Of a stretch of DNA of 64,000 nucleotides, positions 1 through 12,725 are shown one piece after another. A program made the translations under genes and the position numbers. This DNA comes from Sphaeramia orbicularis (Eukaryota; Chordata; Actinopteri; Kurtiformes; Apogonidae): positions 20,000,166 to 20,064,165 of the forward strand of contig NC_043976.1 in assembly GCF_902148855.1 (NCBI RefSeq), written 5' to 3'. Each line of letters starts with the position of its first letter. Positions within the stretch are counted from its first letter, which is position 1. The notes under the pieces are model-generated. The model worked only from the letters and a program-made list of their open reading frames with translations, made no database searches and was not told where the DNA came from.

Positions 1-949
1 ATGGAGGGAGGAAGGGAGGGAGGGAAGTGCAGACCTTCTGTTCAGCAGCCCTGCCACAAACCCACCATTACACAGGCCCCTGGCCTACAGTTTAACATGA
101 AGACGTGTTTGTATCTGAAGGTGAGCTTTGGGTCCAATTAAAGAAGCAGAACTGGGTCATAAAACTTGTGCACTTGTTATTGTTCTACAAAATTCAACAG
201 CCCATATAAAACATAATCTTAGCAGCATTAAAACGGCTTTGGAGTTACACTGTATATGATAGGATGCTGTAGCTTCACTGCACATGCAACTTTGTGGAAT
301 TTTTTCCAGGTACCACTGGTATTATATCCAAACTTGGAAGTGGCACCTACAGACTACATCATATTCACACACCAGTTGGAGGAGAGGGCACAACAGATGG
401 GTCCATTGCTCATCACAACGTCCACTTGTTCTAAAGGGGAAAGCGGGGGCTTTAGACAGCATGTCTTAAATTGTATAATAGGCTTTGAGTGTCACAAACG
501 AAAGTCACACATAATTTTTTTTCTCAGTTTTTTTTTTTTTTTTTTTACCTCATTTTGGACCGAAAGATTTTTATCACACTTCTCAACATCACTGCGGATA
601 AAAATGGACTATAAGTAAAGCTATAACATGAGCCAACATGGAAGAACAAAATGTCAAAAAAAAAAAAAAAAAAAAGATCATCATTACTGCTGATATGAAT
701 GCATTGGATTGTACTGATGACTGTTATGACATTCTCTAATCTGTGACAGCAGTTGCCATGGCAGCTGGCAAGCACTTTTCCCAGTCTTATAAAACCATAG
801 TCTGTGTTATATGCCTCTAGTTTGAGCTGAATTGTTAAATTGCCTCTCACTGACAGCTGTCTTCCTTTTAAGATCACTTTGTTCCGTGTGTGGCCCAGTC
901 CTCCTGTGTTTTAACAAAGCACCTATTTCATTTGTGCCCACTATGACTG
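1..949. other. Intergenic, no gene seen
   Basis: I see no coding exon, RNA gene or transposon here. It holds a purine-rich start (GGA/GGGA repeats in the first 30 bases), a T run near 529-546 and an A run near 655-675. The longest frames run through these homopolymers and are not credible. Confidence 0.5.
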
Positions 950-1282
950 AGCCATCACTTCATATTACAGGTCAACGTTACGGTGCTTAATTATGTGCCG
1001 GCTGCTTGGGGCTCCTAATAACCTGTCATTGAGGGGAATTTGAATGTCACACCATATTGTTGGGCCCTAATGGCAGCAGGCAGATCCATGATGAGCCGTT
1101 TTGGGACAATTACAGCGGATATTCAAATCACAGGTCCGGGATGTGTGGTGAACTACAGCACACACAATCTGACAGCGGATGACCAGGCCTGTACCTGCGC
1201 ACACACACTTACACACTTGTTGTATCCTGACCCTGCCATGCACCTCCCTTGACACATAAAGAAGATGCCCCCCCCCCCCCCC

Positions 1283-1313
<31 letters not shown>

Positions 1314-1720
1314 CACCCCACCGCTGCTCAAACTGTTTAACTGTGGCCTGATCGCTTTTATTATCTGCCTAATCCAGATATCAGCGATTTCATCAAGCTG
1401 GGAAGATATGCATATCATGAATTATTTTGACACTGGGACCTTTTAATTTTCGCCGGCAATATTTCATCCCACCAATCAGTGCCTGGAGTGGTTGTCGCCG
1501 GGCGGACGTGGCAGTGTCAGAGGACGAGACTCCCCCCGGCGGATCCGACTCGTCCCGGGGACAATAATGAGCTATGGCCACAATTACGAGCTGCCTGTGT
1601 GTGCATGCATCTCATCAAGGCCCCCATGCAAACTGCAGCAGGAGGACGCATGTGCATTTATAATACACGGAATATGCATCTGAAAACACTTGGAGAAAAA
1701 CATGAGAATGTGTTGTTATT
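950..1720. promoter_or_regulatory. Candidate conserved non-coding block with a C-run/(CA)n tract
   Basis: This stretch has higher GC and more complex sequence than the AT-rich DNA around it, and no open frame that looks like a protein. It contains a long C run followed by (CA)n at about 1268-1313. It lies on the 3' side of armc1, where vertebrate genomes have a gene-poor region rich in conserved elements. Conservation cannot be seen from one sequence, so the enhancer-like reading is inference from base composition only. Confidence 0.25.
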
Positions 1721-2364
1721 TGCATGCATCTTGCAAAAAATAACTATGCTTTTCTGATTATTGTGGTGCAGTATTCCAGTATTTTTCTTTGCATTATAGT
1801 ATAATATGGAATGTTAAATTTTTCTGGAGTATATTTATTAATATTATAGTTAGAAGTGATTTTCTTTGCAAAACAAAATGCATGGATTTAATTATATTAT
1901 TATTATATTTGGTTTATCTTAATTTTCACACAGGCTTTACATTAAAACAAACTGATGCAGAGAAGAACTGATGTGCTTTAACACTGCGAATTTGCTTGTA
2001 AGTACAGAGACTTGGCATCATTTACACAACAGATAGAGGTGGGAATTGTTTATTAATGTTTAAATAACTGGCTGAAGTTTTATAGGATGACAACATTTGG
2101 GCTGCCAGGTTGTGAAAAATCTCTTGGATCTGCTGAACTGTTTGACCACTTACCTAATGGAAAAGGGCTGCAGACAATCTGGACCAAAATCAACAACATA
2201 TTAATAGTGCACACTTCTTAAAATTCATAACTGTGAGCCAGATGGGCTGGAAAGTAAGGAAACAAACAAGCATTTATTAATGGATGAAAAATGCTTTATA
2301 TGCACCTGAAGTGAGCTGCAAAGTGACAACCCAAAAGAGGTGCTACCGGGGTATTACTGATCTA

Positions 2365-2409
<45 letters not shown>

Positions 2410-2639
2410 GCCTTCTATAGACATCCGCAATAAAAACACCAGTTACAGCCCATTTTAGGATGTTCTTACACTAGTCCAAGCATGAAGATGAATGTGTTTT
2501 CCTTGTTCCAGAGATGTAGACTCACTTTTCTTCTCCTTAAACTTATAAAGGGTTGGCAGACCTCCATGTGGGATCACACAGATGCATTAACTTCTCACCA
2601 CCAGGCGTCATGTCTGTGTGATATGTGGACTGTGTAACT
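1721..2639. repeat. AT-rich intergenic DNA with a (TA)n microsatellite
   Basis: No gene is visible. A (TA)n tract of about 15 units follows an A run at roughly 2366-2406. The rest is plain AT-rich sequence. Confidence 0.5.
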
Positions 2640-3190
2640 TAATACTTTGTGTCTTTACCCAGCTCGTTGCAGTGCGGGTATTATGTGAGCAAATTGGATG
2701 CTCAAACAGTCAGTCCGTGACCTTCCCTCATCCTGGATGTTGACCCCCGTATAAACAGAGACATTACATCTCGTTACACAACAACTGGGCTCCGGCGCTT
2801 CGCAGCAGATAAAGAAAAATGTCTCAATTAAATCTTCACAGGAGCCCCCTGCACAAGAGTTATCGCTGCACCGGTAGCGCTGATCGCTACGCTCACACAT
2901 CCTCAAAAGTTATTTGACATAAATTGCCGGAGTCACATCATTTCCTGCCACACTCTGAGCGGGATTTACGGCTGATCCCATTGACTGGGAGCTAAACCTC
3001 CAATAAAATTCCTCAAGAGCCCACGGGGCTGTAACACGCACCTATCTCCCCTCCATCAGGCCCTCTCCACAGTGCGCAGATTAACCATGCAAATACACAC
3101 AGGTGGGAGGGTGATACCGACAACACATTAATGCATATAGTATATGCAACTGGGCTGATATGGCCACGGGAGCGAGGACTGTGCACATGA
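2640..3190. promoter_or_regulatory. Candidate conserved non-coding block with POU-like sites
   Basis: This block is compositionally richer than its flanks and has no believable coding frame. It contains an octamer motif ATGCAAAT at 3086-3093 and a palindrome TGCATAT-AGT-ATATGCA at 3133-3149, both resembling POU-factor targets. An enhancer role is inference; alignment with other fish would decide it. Confidence 0.3.
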
Positions 3191-5029
3191 CAGTTGGATT
3201 GTGTTTTATCTGATGAGGGGATGAGAGGAGAGGATAATACGAGGTGGCTTATCCAAAGAACCCAGGGAGGAAAGTGGAATTATAGGTGGCTCTAATTTGT
3301 AAGTCAGAGGTGAGTGCCACTTTGTGCTCTCTGGAGGATATCTCTTTATGTGGTAAAACTCTTACTTGGACTAATACCATTACATGGCAGCATATGCAGC
3401 CCTGGAGAAAATAATTTAACCTGCATGGAAACAGAGACTGAACAAAGATAATACCTTCAGTGCACTCTTACTGCTTTTACATTTGTGCTAAGGCCCTGTG
3501 GAGAAAAGGAGCAAACTATATTATCCACTAAAAACAATCTCAAGGTTGCCTTAAGTCCCTTCAGGTTCACAGATATTAAAGGCTGAAGTGAACAAAGCAT
3601 GATAATGGTTGCAGTATGTTAATGATAATGACTCCTGTTCAAGCTCAAAGCTGCCAGATGGAAATGCTGTTTCAGCAAGGCTCCCATAGCCTTTCAAATC
3701 TTTGGTCATCTAATTACAAACAAGTGTTTTCTCAGATTGTGTCTAGATTATACTCTGGACCTCATACTTTCATTTCTCCTCTTTGTCAGGCTTATTGTCT
3801 CACTCTAGTGGTGATATGTGAGAAACCAAGGCCTCCTGTACTGTATACTGTAGACTCATCCGTACAGTTTAGCACTTACGATGAAGTGATATTTGTTCAG
3901 ACTGTCTAAATGGATTTTTTAAAAAGTTGTCTTTATCTTAATACACTACAGAGATGTTCTGTCATATTTCACAAGTTTGTTCAGTTTGTTTCTTAAGACT
4001 TCATTTAATTGACAGACTTTTTCTATTGTACATACATGAGGATCTTGGGAAACACCCGTCATAAGCGTCCAATCCCATCAACTGTGCTTTGCAGTTTTAA
4101 TAAATGGAAATATTTAATGAACTCAGTCATGACGGTTTCATATTCTCACACTATTATTTTGTCAAATACCAAGAACCACATTGTAATCTACAACAGTCTA
4201 TAATGTGTGTTGTTTATAGTTCTATGTAAGCTCCATTCATTTTACATTAAATATTATTTAGTGTTTATTTTGACCAGCTCATATTGAGACTGATGTCTCT
4301 ATTTTCTTACGTAAAGAAAGACAAAATTTAAGTGTTGACTTAAAAGACTGAAAGATTATTTCACTTACATTGTTTGTCAAAGTGACGACTTGATGACATG
4401 AAGGGATTTAAAACTGAATGATGCTGCAATCACAGATAGAATATAAATGTGAAGCAAAAAATTTGTTGAAAACTGTACTTGAGGGGGTTAAAAACTGAGA
4501 TTTGGATGAAAGAAAAATATATTTTGTTTCAGACTATTTGTAGCCGATAAATGTATATATTACTTTATCTATAGATCAACTTTCCTTAAATCAAAGTAAG
4601 GATGACATTATTACATAACTAATAATTTTTGGAGAAGTGACGATTTTGCTATAGTGATTGTATCCTCTAATCGTTTCTTGAATTCTTGAGTGTCGTCTTC
4701 ACCATGAATGATCCGTGATCTGCTTTGGTACGTTTCTCCTGTAACACACTTTATAATTCAGGTTTTGAAAGCTGTTGTATATATAACCCTTTGTTTACTG
4801 GCTTAAGTTTTAGGGTTCCCAGTCAGTAGATATTGAATATGTTTCTGGGATGATGGTTAAATTATTCATTACAGTCATGCAACTGAGAGCCGTGGCTGAA
4901 TTAGACAAGGTCAGAATTGGGATGAAAGACTCCTATCCCAGAAAAAATAAACAGCTATTTTAAAAATCATTTCACCAAATTCAACACTGTTTAAGCCATA
5001 AAGTTATTTAACATGCTCTGTGGTCACTT
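3191..5029. other. Intergenic, no gene seen
   Basis: AT-rich DNA. No exon with flanking splice signals, no RNA gene and no recognisable transposon. The two longest frames (97 and 64 codons) show no protein-like pattern. Confidence 0.45.
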
Positions 5030-5245
5030 TCCATCCAGATGATCCTGCAGTGAGTGAAGGCGCCTCCACAGCTTGGCACAGCGTCTCGTTGGAGCCTCAG
5101 CAGCAGCATCAGCAGTGGCTCCAGGGCCTCCAGCTGGGGTTGGCTGCTGCCTCTGCCTCACTACCAGCACTGAGGCTGCATGGGGGAGGTGGTGGGCAGG
5201 CCACAGGACTGCCCTGGGGCACCTCACTTCTGCACCAGTAAAGAA
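5030..5245. other. Isolated GC-rich block, identity unknown
   Basis: About 210 bases of markedly GC-rich, CAG/CTG-rich sequence sit between AT-rich flanks. Frames of roughly 65-87 codons are open on both strands across it. An acceptor-like pyrimidine-AG precedes 5040 on the plus strand. No translated frame resembles a family I recognise. It could be a stray exon, a retroposed fragment or a small CpG-type regulatory block. Confidence 0.25.
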
Positions 5246-7525
5246 AACAGAATTTCCTCCCTCGCTCAGCTATGAACCACTGCTGCCCTAAGCAATTGAA
5301 TTTGACAAAGTAAGGTCTGGAACAGTAGTGTGAACACTGCATGTGCCATAAAAAGTACCCTGAGAATATCATACTGGGAAATGATATGTCAAACTGCTAT
5401 TATCCCCTGTAAAAAAAACAAAACAAAACACATGAGGCTTCAGAGACTTTTTGATTTTATGTTTATCATTATTTGCATTAACAGTGTACGGGAATCTACA
5501 GTCTGCATTACATTATATTACATTTGATGATACATGAAGTCTGTACACATGAAGTTACATTTTGCGGACATGTCCATCTTACATACATGATAAATCTAAC
5601 CTTAAAGGGGAATTTACACTTTCATTAACACATAATGACAGGTCTAAGAAACAACGTTCAAGTATTCTTAATTTGTAATCTGAGCCGAACACATTAAAAT
5701 GACACTGCAAGATGCAATTTAAGAGATTAATTTTTGTGTAAAGTGAGAAAAAGAAGAATAAATTCCTAAGTTTAATACTGATTATCTACACATGTATTTA
5801 TGACTTGTTTTGGAGGCTAATGCTGAATTATTTTCCTACATTTCATGAAAAAAAAAAAAAGTATTATTGCTTTTTCAGAGAACCACCATCAGTCATTCAG
5901 GTTATCCAGTTCATTCTGTGCCACTCCCCCCTCTCCATTTGACTTCAACATACTGTGACGTCTCCGCACCACCAAAACAAAAAATGCTGCCCAGTCAGCA
6001 TTGTATATGATGATCATTAATGATACTTACTCAAATCACATGAGATAATAATTAAACCTGAAGTGAAGTGAGACACGGGATTGTATGGGCCACAGAATCA
6101 GGAAAAAACAATTTAGTAAGGGTGCTAGCATTAGCTGCTACATCCTTTTCATTCAGATTTTGAGACCTAAAGACGCAAACGAGCGTTATGAAAACAGAAC
6201 ATAATTTTTCTTCATGTGTAAGGTCTGAGATTGTTAGGTATCAGGCACCATTTACAAAATGTACATGACCACACGCCTGCTGGGAGGATACCACTACTGC
6301 TCATATGGCAGCATTAGTAAGCATGCACCAACATGATCTCTGCTTTAAGGACACTGCTGGCTTAACTGAGATACTAAACTGAACAGGTGCGGCTACAACA
6401 CTTAAAAAAAGTGATTCCTTGTAACACTGGGGCGTATTGGACAAGCAGGCATTTAGGTCTGTTCTCCTCATGCTGATGAAATATTGGGTTAAAACTACAG
6501 ATGATGATGCTGATGTGAGATAGTGAGATAGATAGGCTGAAAGTAGAGGTAGCCTAAATTCTGTGCAATTCCCACAAGGAGCTGTTAGTCCATTTGTCAC
6601 CACAACAAGAACTCACAGAAATATTTCCTGCACTGTAGTGTCAACAGATGAGTTTAGGATGGAAATGTCTAAATAAAATGAAGGGGGCTATTCCCCTTGT
6701 GAGCAAACAGTCCAATGGTGCTGCATGTGAGTCTGTGGCTGTATGGACTGCAGCGTCTTGCTGGTGTGTAATTCTACAGAACTGCCCTCTGTCACTGGGC
6801 TATGAGCTGAGAGGCCTGCTAATGTTGTGAATGGTCACCTGGGAAGCACAAACGTCACATGTGACATGCTCGGAAATTGAGTTAAACTGATGAATAAATA
6901 ATATATTACAGGTAAATGGAAAAAAGGCACACGCAAAAAAAGGAAATTACAGATGTAGGCATCAGGCAAGATTGGCACAAAAGACTTGTAGCATGCTATA
7001 AAAGGAAAAGAACCTCAAGAGAGGGAACAAAAAATATGATCAGCTTATTTAGGAAAATATAGAACAAAAAATATAAAGTATAGGAACAGTGATTGGTAAT
7101 AGACAACAGGGGAGAAGCGAACTCATGCAGAAAAAGGGTCTCCCAATTTAAAAAAATATGCATCATCAGCCTCTGTCAACACAGCAATACAAAAATTTGC
7201 AGATTGCTATTTGGTTTCGGCTGATTCAAAGTCCTCTGGCTATGTCTTGAGAGATACATATGCAACTAGAATATAGTTGTGCACATACAGCCAGTGGTGA
7301 GATCTGTAGCTCAATATATACACAAGTTAAAGTTATTGCAGTTTCCACTTGGCAGTCTAGCACTTGTTGCACACACAGAAGGGCTTTGTGTGCGGCGCAG
7401 AGGGGAGTCTAGTGTAGTGTGGGACCGTGAGGCAGGGCTTAGTCTGGGCAGAGGCTCTGAGACACTAAGGCTGTAGCTGGATGGTACTCTGGGGAATAAT
7501 GGGGAGCAGCGAACACAAGAAGTGG
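5246..7525. other. Non-coding DNA, probably including the armc1 3' UTR
   Basis: No other gene is visible between the GC-rich block and the armc1 stop codon. The part nearest 7525 should hold the armc1 3' UTR on the minus strand, but I found no single convincing polyadenylation signal, so its end is not set. There are short A runs near 5850 and 6930 and no recognisable transposon. Confidence 0.35.
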
Positions 7526-10500
7526 TCACCAGTAAAAGGAACGAGACAGGAAGTTGGCAGCTGTGCTGAGCCAGCCCATGCCGTCTGTGATAGAACCTAC
7601 ACGGGTCACAGCCTTGTCCTGCTCCTGGGACGGACTCTCCTCTTCAGGCAGGTAGTCTGGGATGTCTGTGTTCTCCTCCACCAGCACCGCCGAGTCCTCC
7701 TGGAATGGAACCATGAGCTGCACAAAGACAGGAAAATATATTATTTACAGTAAACAACTTTTAAACCCAAGGGACAAATCAGGTTTTTCTCTTTTTCTTC
7801 ACAGTGAAAGTGAACCACAATATCACAGCCCACAGTCTAGACACATGAATTATCCAGGTCTGACCCCTGCTGGAGACTTGAAATATAACCACTAATGAAA
7901 CCTCTTCTGATATTCACTGGGGTCACACACATTTGCATTTCCTACTCATGTGGTAGATATCAAATGAATAATTTACAAAATCTGTATTTGGTTGAAAAGT
8001 AGGAAAGTTCATAATGTAGTGAAATCTTGCATGTACAGAAAAAAGTGGAAATGGGACTGATCATGTGTTTGGCAAAAAGCAGGTGGCCTACGGGCTAAGG
8101 CAGGATGTGACCAGCTAATAATGTCAGTGTGAATAACTGTCAGCCACAGACGGGGGGGGGGCACTCCTTGCACAGACTTACACACAACATACAGTGTGCA
8201 CACTAAATGAACTACTGACTCAAATAAGGCAAAAACATTCATGTGACTTACATATAAAATACAATCTTATTCTTACTCTATATCTACTGCCCATCTCTCA
8301 TCCGTTCTTACCTCATCTCCATCCTCTGTCTTCACCACCTGCTGAGCTATCATTACTTTGGTGGATTTGATTGCTGTGCCCAAAGCCTGAAAGGAAAAAA
8401 AAAAGTACAAACAACTTTGTCTGTCAGAATGATACAGCATTACATTATTTACATTATGTCTTATGTAAAGATGTGCAATTGCAAATATACAGTATGTGGT
8501 TAAAAGTTGGCATGTAAAATATACTCCTTTCATTCCCACTTTGTGGACAATAGACTTCAACCTAATCTAAAGAAGCTCCAGCCAATGGAAAGGTTAATAA
8601 AGTGGCTGGTTCTTTAGTGTCGACATTAATGTGTTGGATGTACATAATCTGTTGACATTATATCTGTTGTTTGCACAAAAAAAGCATATTAGCAATGTTT
8701 TTTATGCCAACTTGGTAGATAAAATTTGGTTTTATTTGGAAACAGAAACATATTTGTGGATTAACTCAATAAAACAACGCTAAGGCAATAAATGCAAAAA
8801 CACTAATCTTTTCCAAAAAGCATTGTCACTGGTTTTCCTTTACATCTTTTCTATAGCAGCTTATTTAAGACATTTAATTAAGTGAAACCCAATACATTAT
8901 ATCAATTTGATATGTGAGAAATAGGTACTGACCAAAACAAGCACCACACTGGTTATCAGATACTGATGGAAATACTGCTTATCTTTAGGCTACTTCTTGC
9001 AGGAGGTATTCTGTGTCTGTACAAACAAGTACCTCAGCTTTAAGGTCAGAGCGAATCCTGACAACACATCTCTTGACAGCCATCTGGAAGGTGAAGCTGA
9101 TGACCCCTCGGATCTTCAGCAAGGCCTCCTCACAAAGGCTCCTGCGAGTCTGACAAGAGACAGGAAGTGCGGGAAAGGTATGAGTAGATGGGCGTACCTT
9201 GCTGGTAAACATGAGTCTGAGAAACCAGTCAATCTGTATAAATCCTTTTTGAGGCCGAGAGCTGAAGGCAGGATATAAATATTTGTATACTTTCAACCTA
9301 AAAAACACATGACTAGGGCTTCCAGCTGCCTTGTATGTTTCTGAAGAGGTGGTAAGGATGCTGCCCACCAGAGGCTGTCTATCTATTGTAATGCAATCTG
9401 GCTAGGTGCAAGCTTCCTGCAGAGCAGCATTCAGGTTCAATCTCAATGTCCTGCTGTTCAATAGCTGACATTTTCAACCTGACCCATCCACCCCCTACTC
9501 GGTGCCAGACAGACAACCAAAGATGAACTGTCAACACAGTGAACTTTTTCGGTGCATATCTGAGCCCGATTCATGCTTCTTCTGAGTCGTGTGAACACTT
9601 ACAGAGTCATCAAGTCCATCGATGTGCAGCACCACGGTTTTGGCCCTCTTGTTATTGGAGCCCAGGAAGAACTGAGCTTTACGCCGACAGGAGGCTGCAT
9701 CTGCCTCGGCTTGTTCGGCCTCTTCTTTTCCAGCTGACTGCAGAATCTCATAGATCTCAGAGGCAAGAAGTTTGGTCTCTCCTGGGGATGTACTCCTTTG
9801 ATGTGACAGAGAGTAAAAATAAATGATAGGAATGACAGCAATCATGGAAGTTAGACATGGTGTTTTTTAAGCCATTAAGTGTGTTTCTATTTAGTGAGAA
9901 ACTCCATAGTAGGACATTCAGATGATCTGTCCAGATGATCATAAAATTATCTGTTGCACTGACGCACATGTTATTGAAAGATGTCCGTCTCCCCCCCAAC
10001 ATTTATTCTAGTCAAAGGGAAGACTGCCATCCATAACTTTTAGACTCATGATAATTAGATCTATTCTTTGCTTTACACTATTCCTGCACACAAACGTATA
10101 CATTATCCTTAAAGAAGAGACACAAAGGTCTGTTGGATTAGAGGTACAGTGCCAGGATTGATATTTTGTCAGAGATCTAGAGATGAAAACACCTGTGGGC
10201 TTTATAGCTGTACATGTCAGAGTCATCACTCCTCTTACAGTAACCACATACGACATAAGCTGTGTGGCACTGCAGCCCTCTGGGAGCCTGGTGCTCTCCA
10301 TCACTGTACAACACAACCCTCCACTAGTTCTCAGAAAACTATCAGCATGCAGGAAATGCATTCCTATATTTGCTTTAGTTGTCAAGAAAATAGGAAGTGA
10401 TATTATCTTCTGTGCTTTAATTTTAATGACCTGAAGGAAAATAAATTTTTTTAACACCTTGTTCAACTATGCTAGACATTCCCCCCCCCTAGCCATGGGT

Positions 10501-12084
10501 TCCCACCATGTCCAGCAATGATCAACCTCTACCCAAAGTCAGATTGACGCCACTGTGAGCAGGGAAATCTGCTGCTGCTGTTACTGCAGGGCTCCTCTAG
10601 CTGCCACTCTAGCCTAGCTGAAGTGACTGTGTTACCCCAGGGCTAGCTCTGCCGCAAGGGGGCGGGGGCCAAAAATCATGGAGCCCAGCTACAGTCAGCC
10701 ACTTGAACAACAATCTCTTTCTATCAAAGTGCTAATGATGAACAGCAGTCACTTAGCCAGACAGCCACAGACCCTCAGGAAAGCCTTTTCTGGAGCGTGA
10801 CACCTCTTCAAAGCCATGTGTGCAAAATCAGCTCTATCTGCAAATTTAACTGCTAACTGCAAAAAAAAAAGTAAATATGAAAGTGCCCTAGTAAAAAAAC
10901 ACAACTGACCTCATCAAAAATTTTAGAGGAGTGGCATGAAGAATTAAGTGCTTTGACATGCAGAACCAGTAACAGATCTGTTTATCTCCCCTTAATTCAG
11001 CTTTAATTACATTTTTCCTGACAGCATCCTGTCAGAAAAAAATGCAGGCACAGTTTCTACAATACAAAAGAAAGGTTTTACATATAGTAAGTGAACCATG
11101 TGTGTCTGTGTGTATGTGTGTGTGTGTGATGTAGTTGTGACAGGGACTTGCTTCTGCATGACATTCTGCAAACTCAGCATCATGCCCAGTTCGCCCTTCA
11201 TCTTCTCTCTGTTGGCTCGACATTCTGCCAGGTAGCGCACGGCCTGAAAGGACATGGATAACTATGATCCATTCTCTGCTAACACATGACAAGTCCCTTG
11301 TGATGTCATAAGAGAAAGAGAGCTGTTAAAATGGAACTGTGCAAATGGAAATATTACATAACTAAAACATGAACACACAAGCACTAACCCTCAGTGTTTA
11401 CGCTTCACAGGGTAGCAACAAGGACCAAAGGTTACATAAAGCCACTTTGATACATACTCACAATACAAGATCTGCACAAAATTGTGGAAATACTGGAAAT
11501 GTTTGCTGTACAAAGACTGCTGAGTTTAGTAACAAAACAAACAATAGATGTCACCAGTATACTGTGCTTTAAACGTCTTTTTTGTTTTAATATGACCACA
11601 TGTCTGCTTGTGCCTGGGACACGGTGGTGCGAAAAGTGGCCTTAAGATGCTAAGCAAAGCCTGCTTTAACACTTGTGAGCAGTAGGGGGGGTCACATTAC
11701 AACTAATACACAGTAGCGCCGAGGATCCTGTAAGATTATTAAACCAAGCACAAGACAAGCTGCTGTAAACAACAAGTTTACATAATTAGTTTGTCTCAAT
11801 GTGTGCTGCTACTTTGCACTCGCAGTGTGTATTGCATGTTTACATTTTTCCTATCTGAAGACCTTTATACTGTATCTGTAATAACTGTGCAGAAAAAAAC
11901 AAAATTCTTGAGTGCTACATACCAGTAGTGCAGAGTAGACAACCTGTGGGTTTGGATGATCTAGAAACAGGATGAGACCTGGCAAACAGCCATGATCTTC
12001 AACTATGGCTCTTCGGTTGAGGGGATCTGCAGCAAGGTCTCGCAGCTGATTCACCACAGTTAGTGCATCCACCTCTGCACTCAT
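7526..12084 (-). CDS. armc1: Armadillo repeat-containing protein 1 (ARMC1)
   Basis: ARMC1 is found in the cytosol and at the mitochondrial outer membrane, where it is tied to the inner/outer membrane bridging machinery and to mitochondrial distribution. Coding exons on the minus strand: 11923-12084, 11152-11243, 9603-9795, 9033-9149, 8312-8386 and 7526-7717, summing to 276 codons plus stop (human about 282). The first exon starts [20 protein letters not shown], the second has the [17 protein letters not shown] armadillo segment, the third ends in the [15 protein letters not shown] motif that begins an HMA-like ferredoxin fold, and the last ends [15 protein letters not shown]. All joins are phase-consistent. 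Intron 2 can only be joined with a GC donor (GCAAGT at 11146-11151). A non-coding 5' exon probably ends at 12726. It is head-to-head with mtfr1. Assignment is by close match to the recalled human protein. Confidence 0.93.
7718..11922 (-). other. armc1: armc1 introns
   Basis: Five introns lie between the coding exons. The largest (9796-11151) holds a GC-richer stretch at about 10485-10810 with a CTCF-like motif. I see no nested gene, RNA gene or recognisable transposon in these introns; a (TG)n-type tract sits near 11100-11128. Confidence 0.5.
10652..10665 (+). promoter_or_regulatory. CTCF-like motif in armc1 intron 2
   Basis: The sequence CCGCAAGGGGGCGG matches the CTCF core CCASYAGRKGGCRS at 12 of 14 positions. 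It lies in a locally GC-rich part of an AT-rich intron. Binding is not shown. Confidence 0.3.
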
Positions 12085-12135
12085 GGTGCCTCTGGTCTTG
12101 ACACCACACTCATCAAAACAATCACCTCACTTTAC
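12085..12135 (-). other. armc1: armc1 5' UTR, second exon part
   Basis: Upstream of the ATG the exon runs back to a pyrimidine-rich CTTTTCAG acceptor whose AG ends at about 12135. This implies a spliced 5' UTR. The upstream non-coding exon probably lies at about 12726-12790, ending in GAG followed by GTGAGG. In the intron between them (12136-12725) there is a (TA)n tract at about 12259-12298 after an A run, and no gene. Confidence 0.5.
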
Positions 12136-12256
12136 TGAAAAGAAGAAAACAGCCAATCAGGCAACTTATTACGTACAAAGCAGGAATGCAACAGTCATTC
12201 TCAGAAAAGTAATATTTTACAATACTTAGTCTTTGTAAAAAAAAAAAAAAATCAAA

Positions 12257-12301
<45 letters not shown>

Positions 12302-12725
12302 GATCCAACTCAACTTGTTAGAACATTTGATTATAATTTCAAAAATAATTACAAATTTGAGAAATGAAGGGACACCTATTGTCTCACTTTGCCCTTGTCA
12401 GAGGCCACGTTTTGGAGAGGGTTTTTGGTCTGAATGTGTCGTATGATTCAACTATATCAACATAACCTTTAAAATGTTTTTGAAACACTATGTGGCTGGT
12501 AAGTGTGGTGCTCTTAAAGGTTATTGGATTTACTGATATGATAGGTTATCACCTGATAGAACAAACAGCTAAGCATGCTTCGCACCGGTACGTCAAGTTG
12601 AAGTACAACCATTTCATTTACTGTCATGTAGTATTAAAGCAAACACACTCGCACATATTTTTCATAAGGGTTAGTGACAAACTGTTGTTTCTGTCAAAGA
12701 CGCTTTCTGCGACCCCCAGCCTCAC

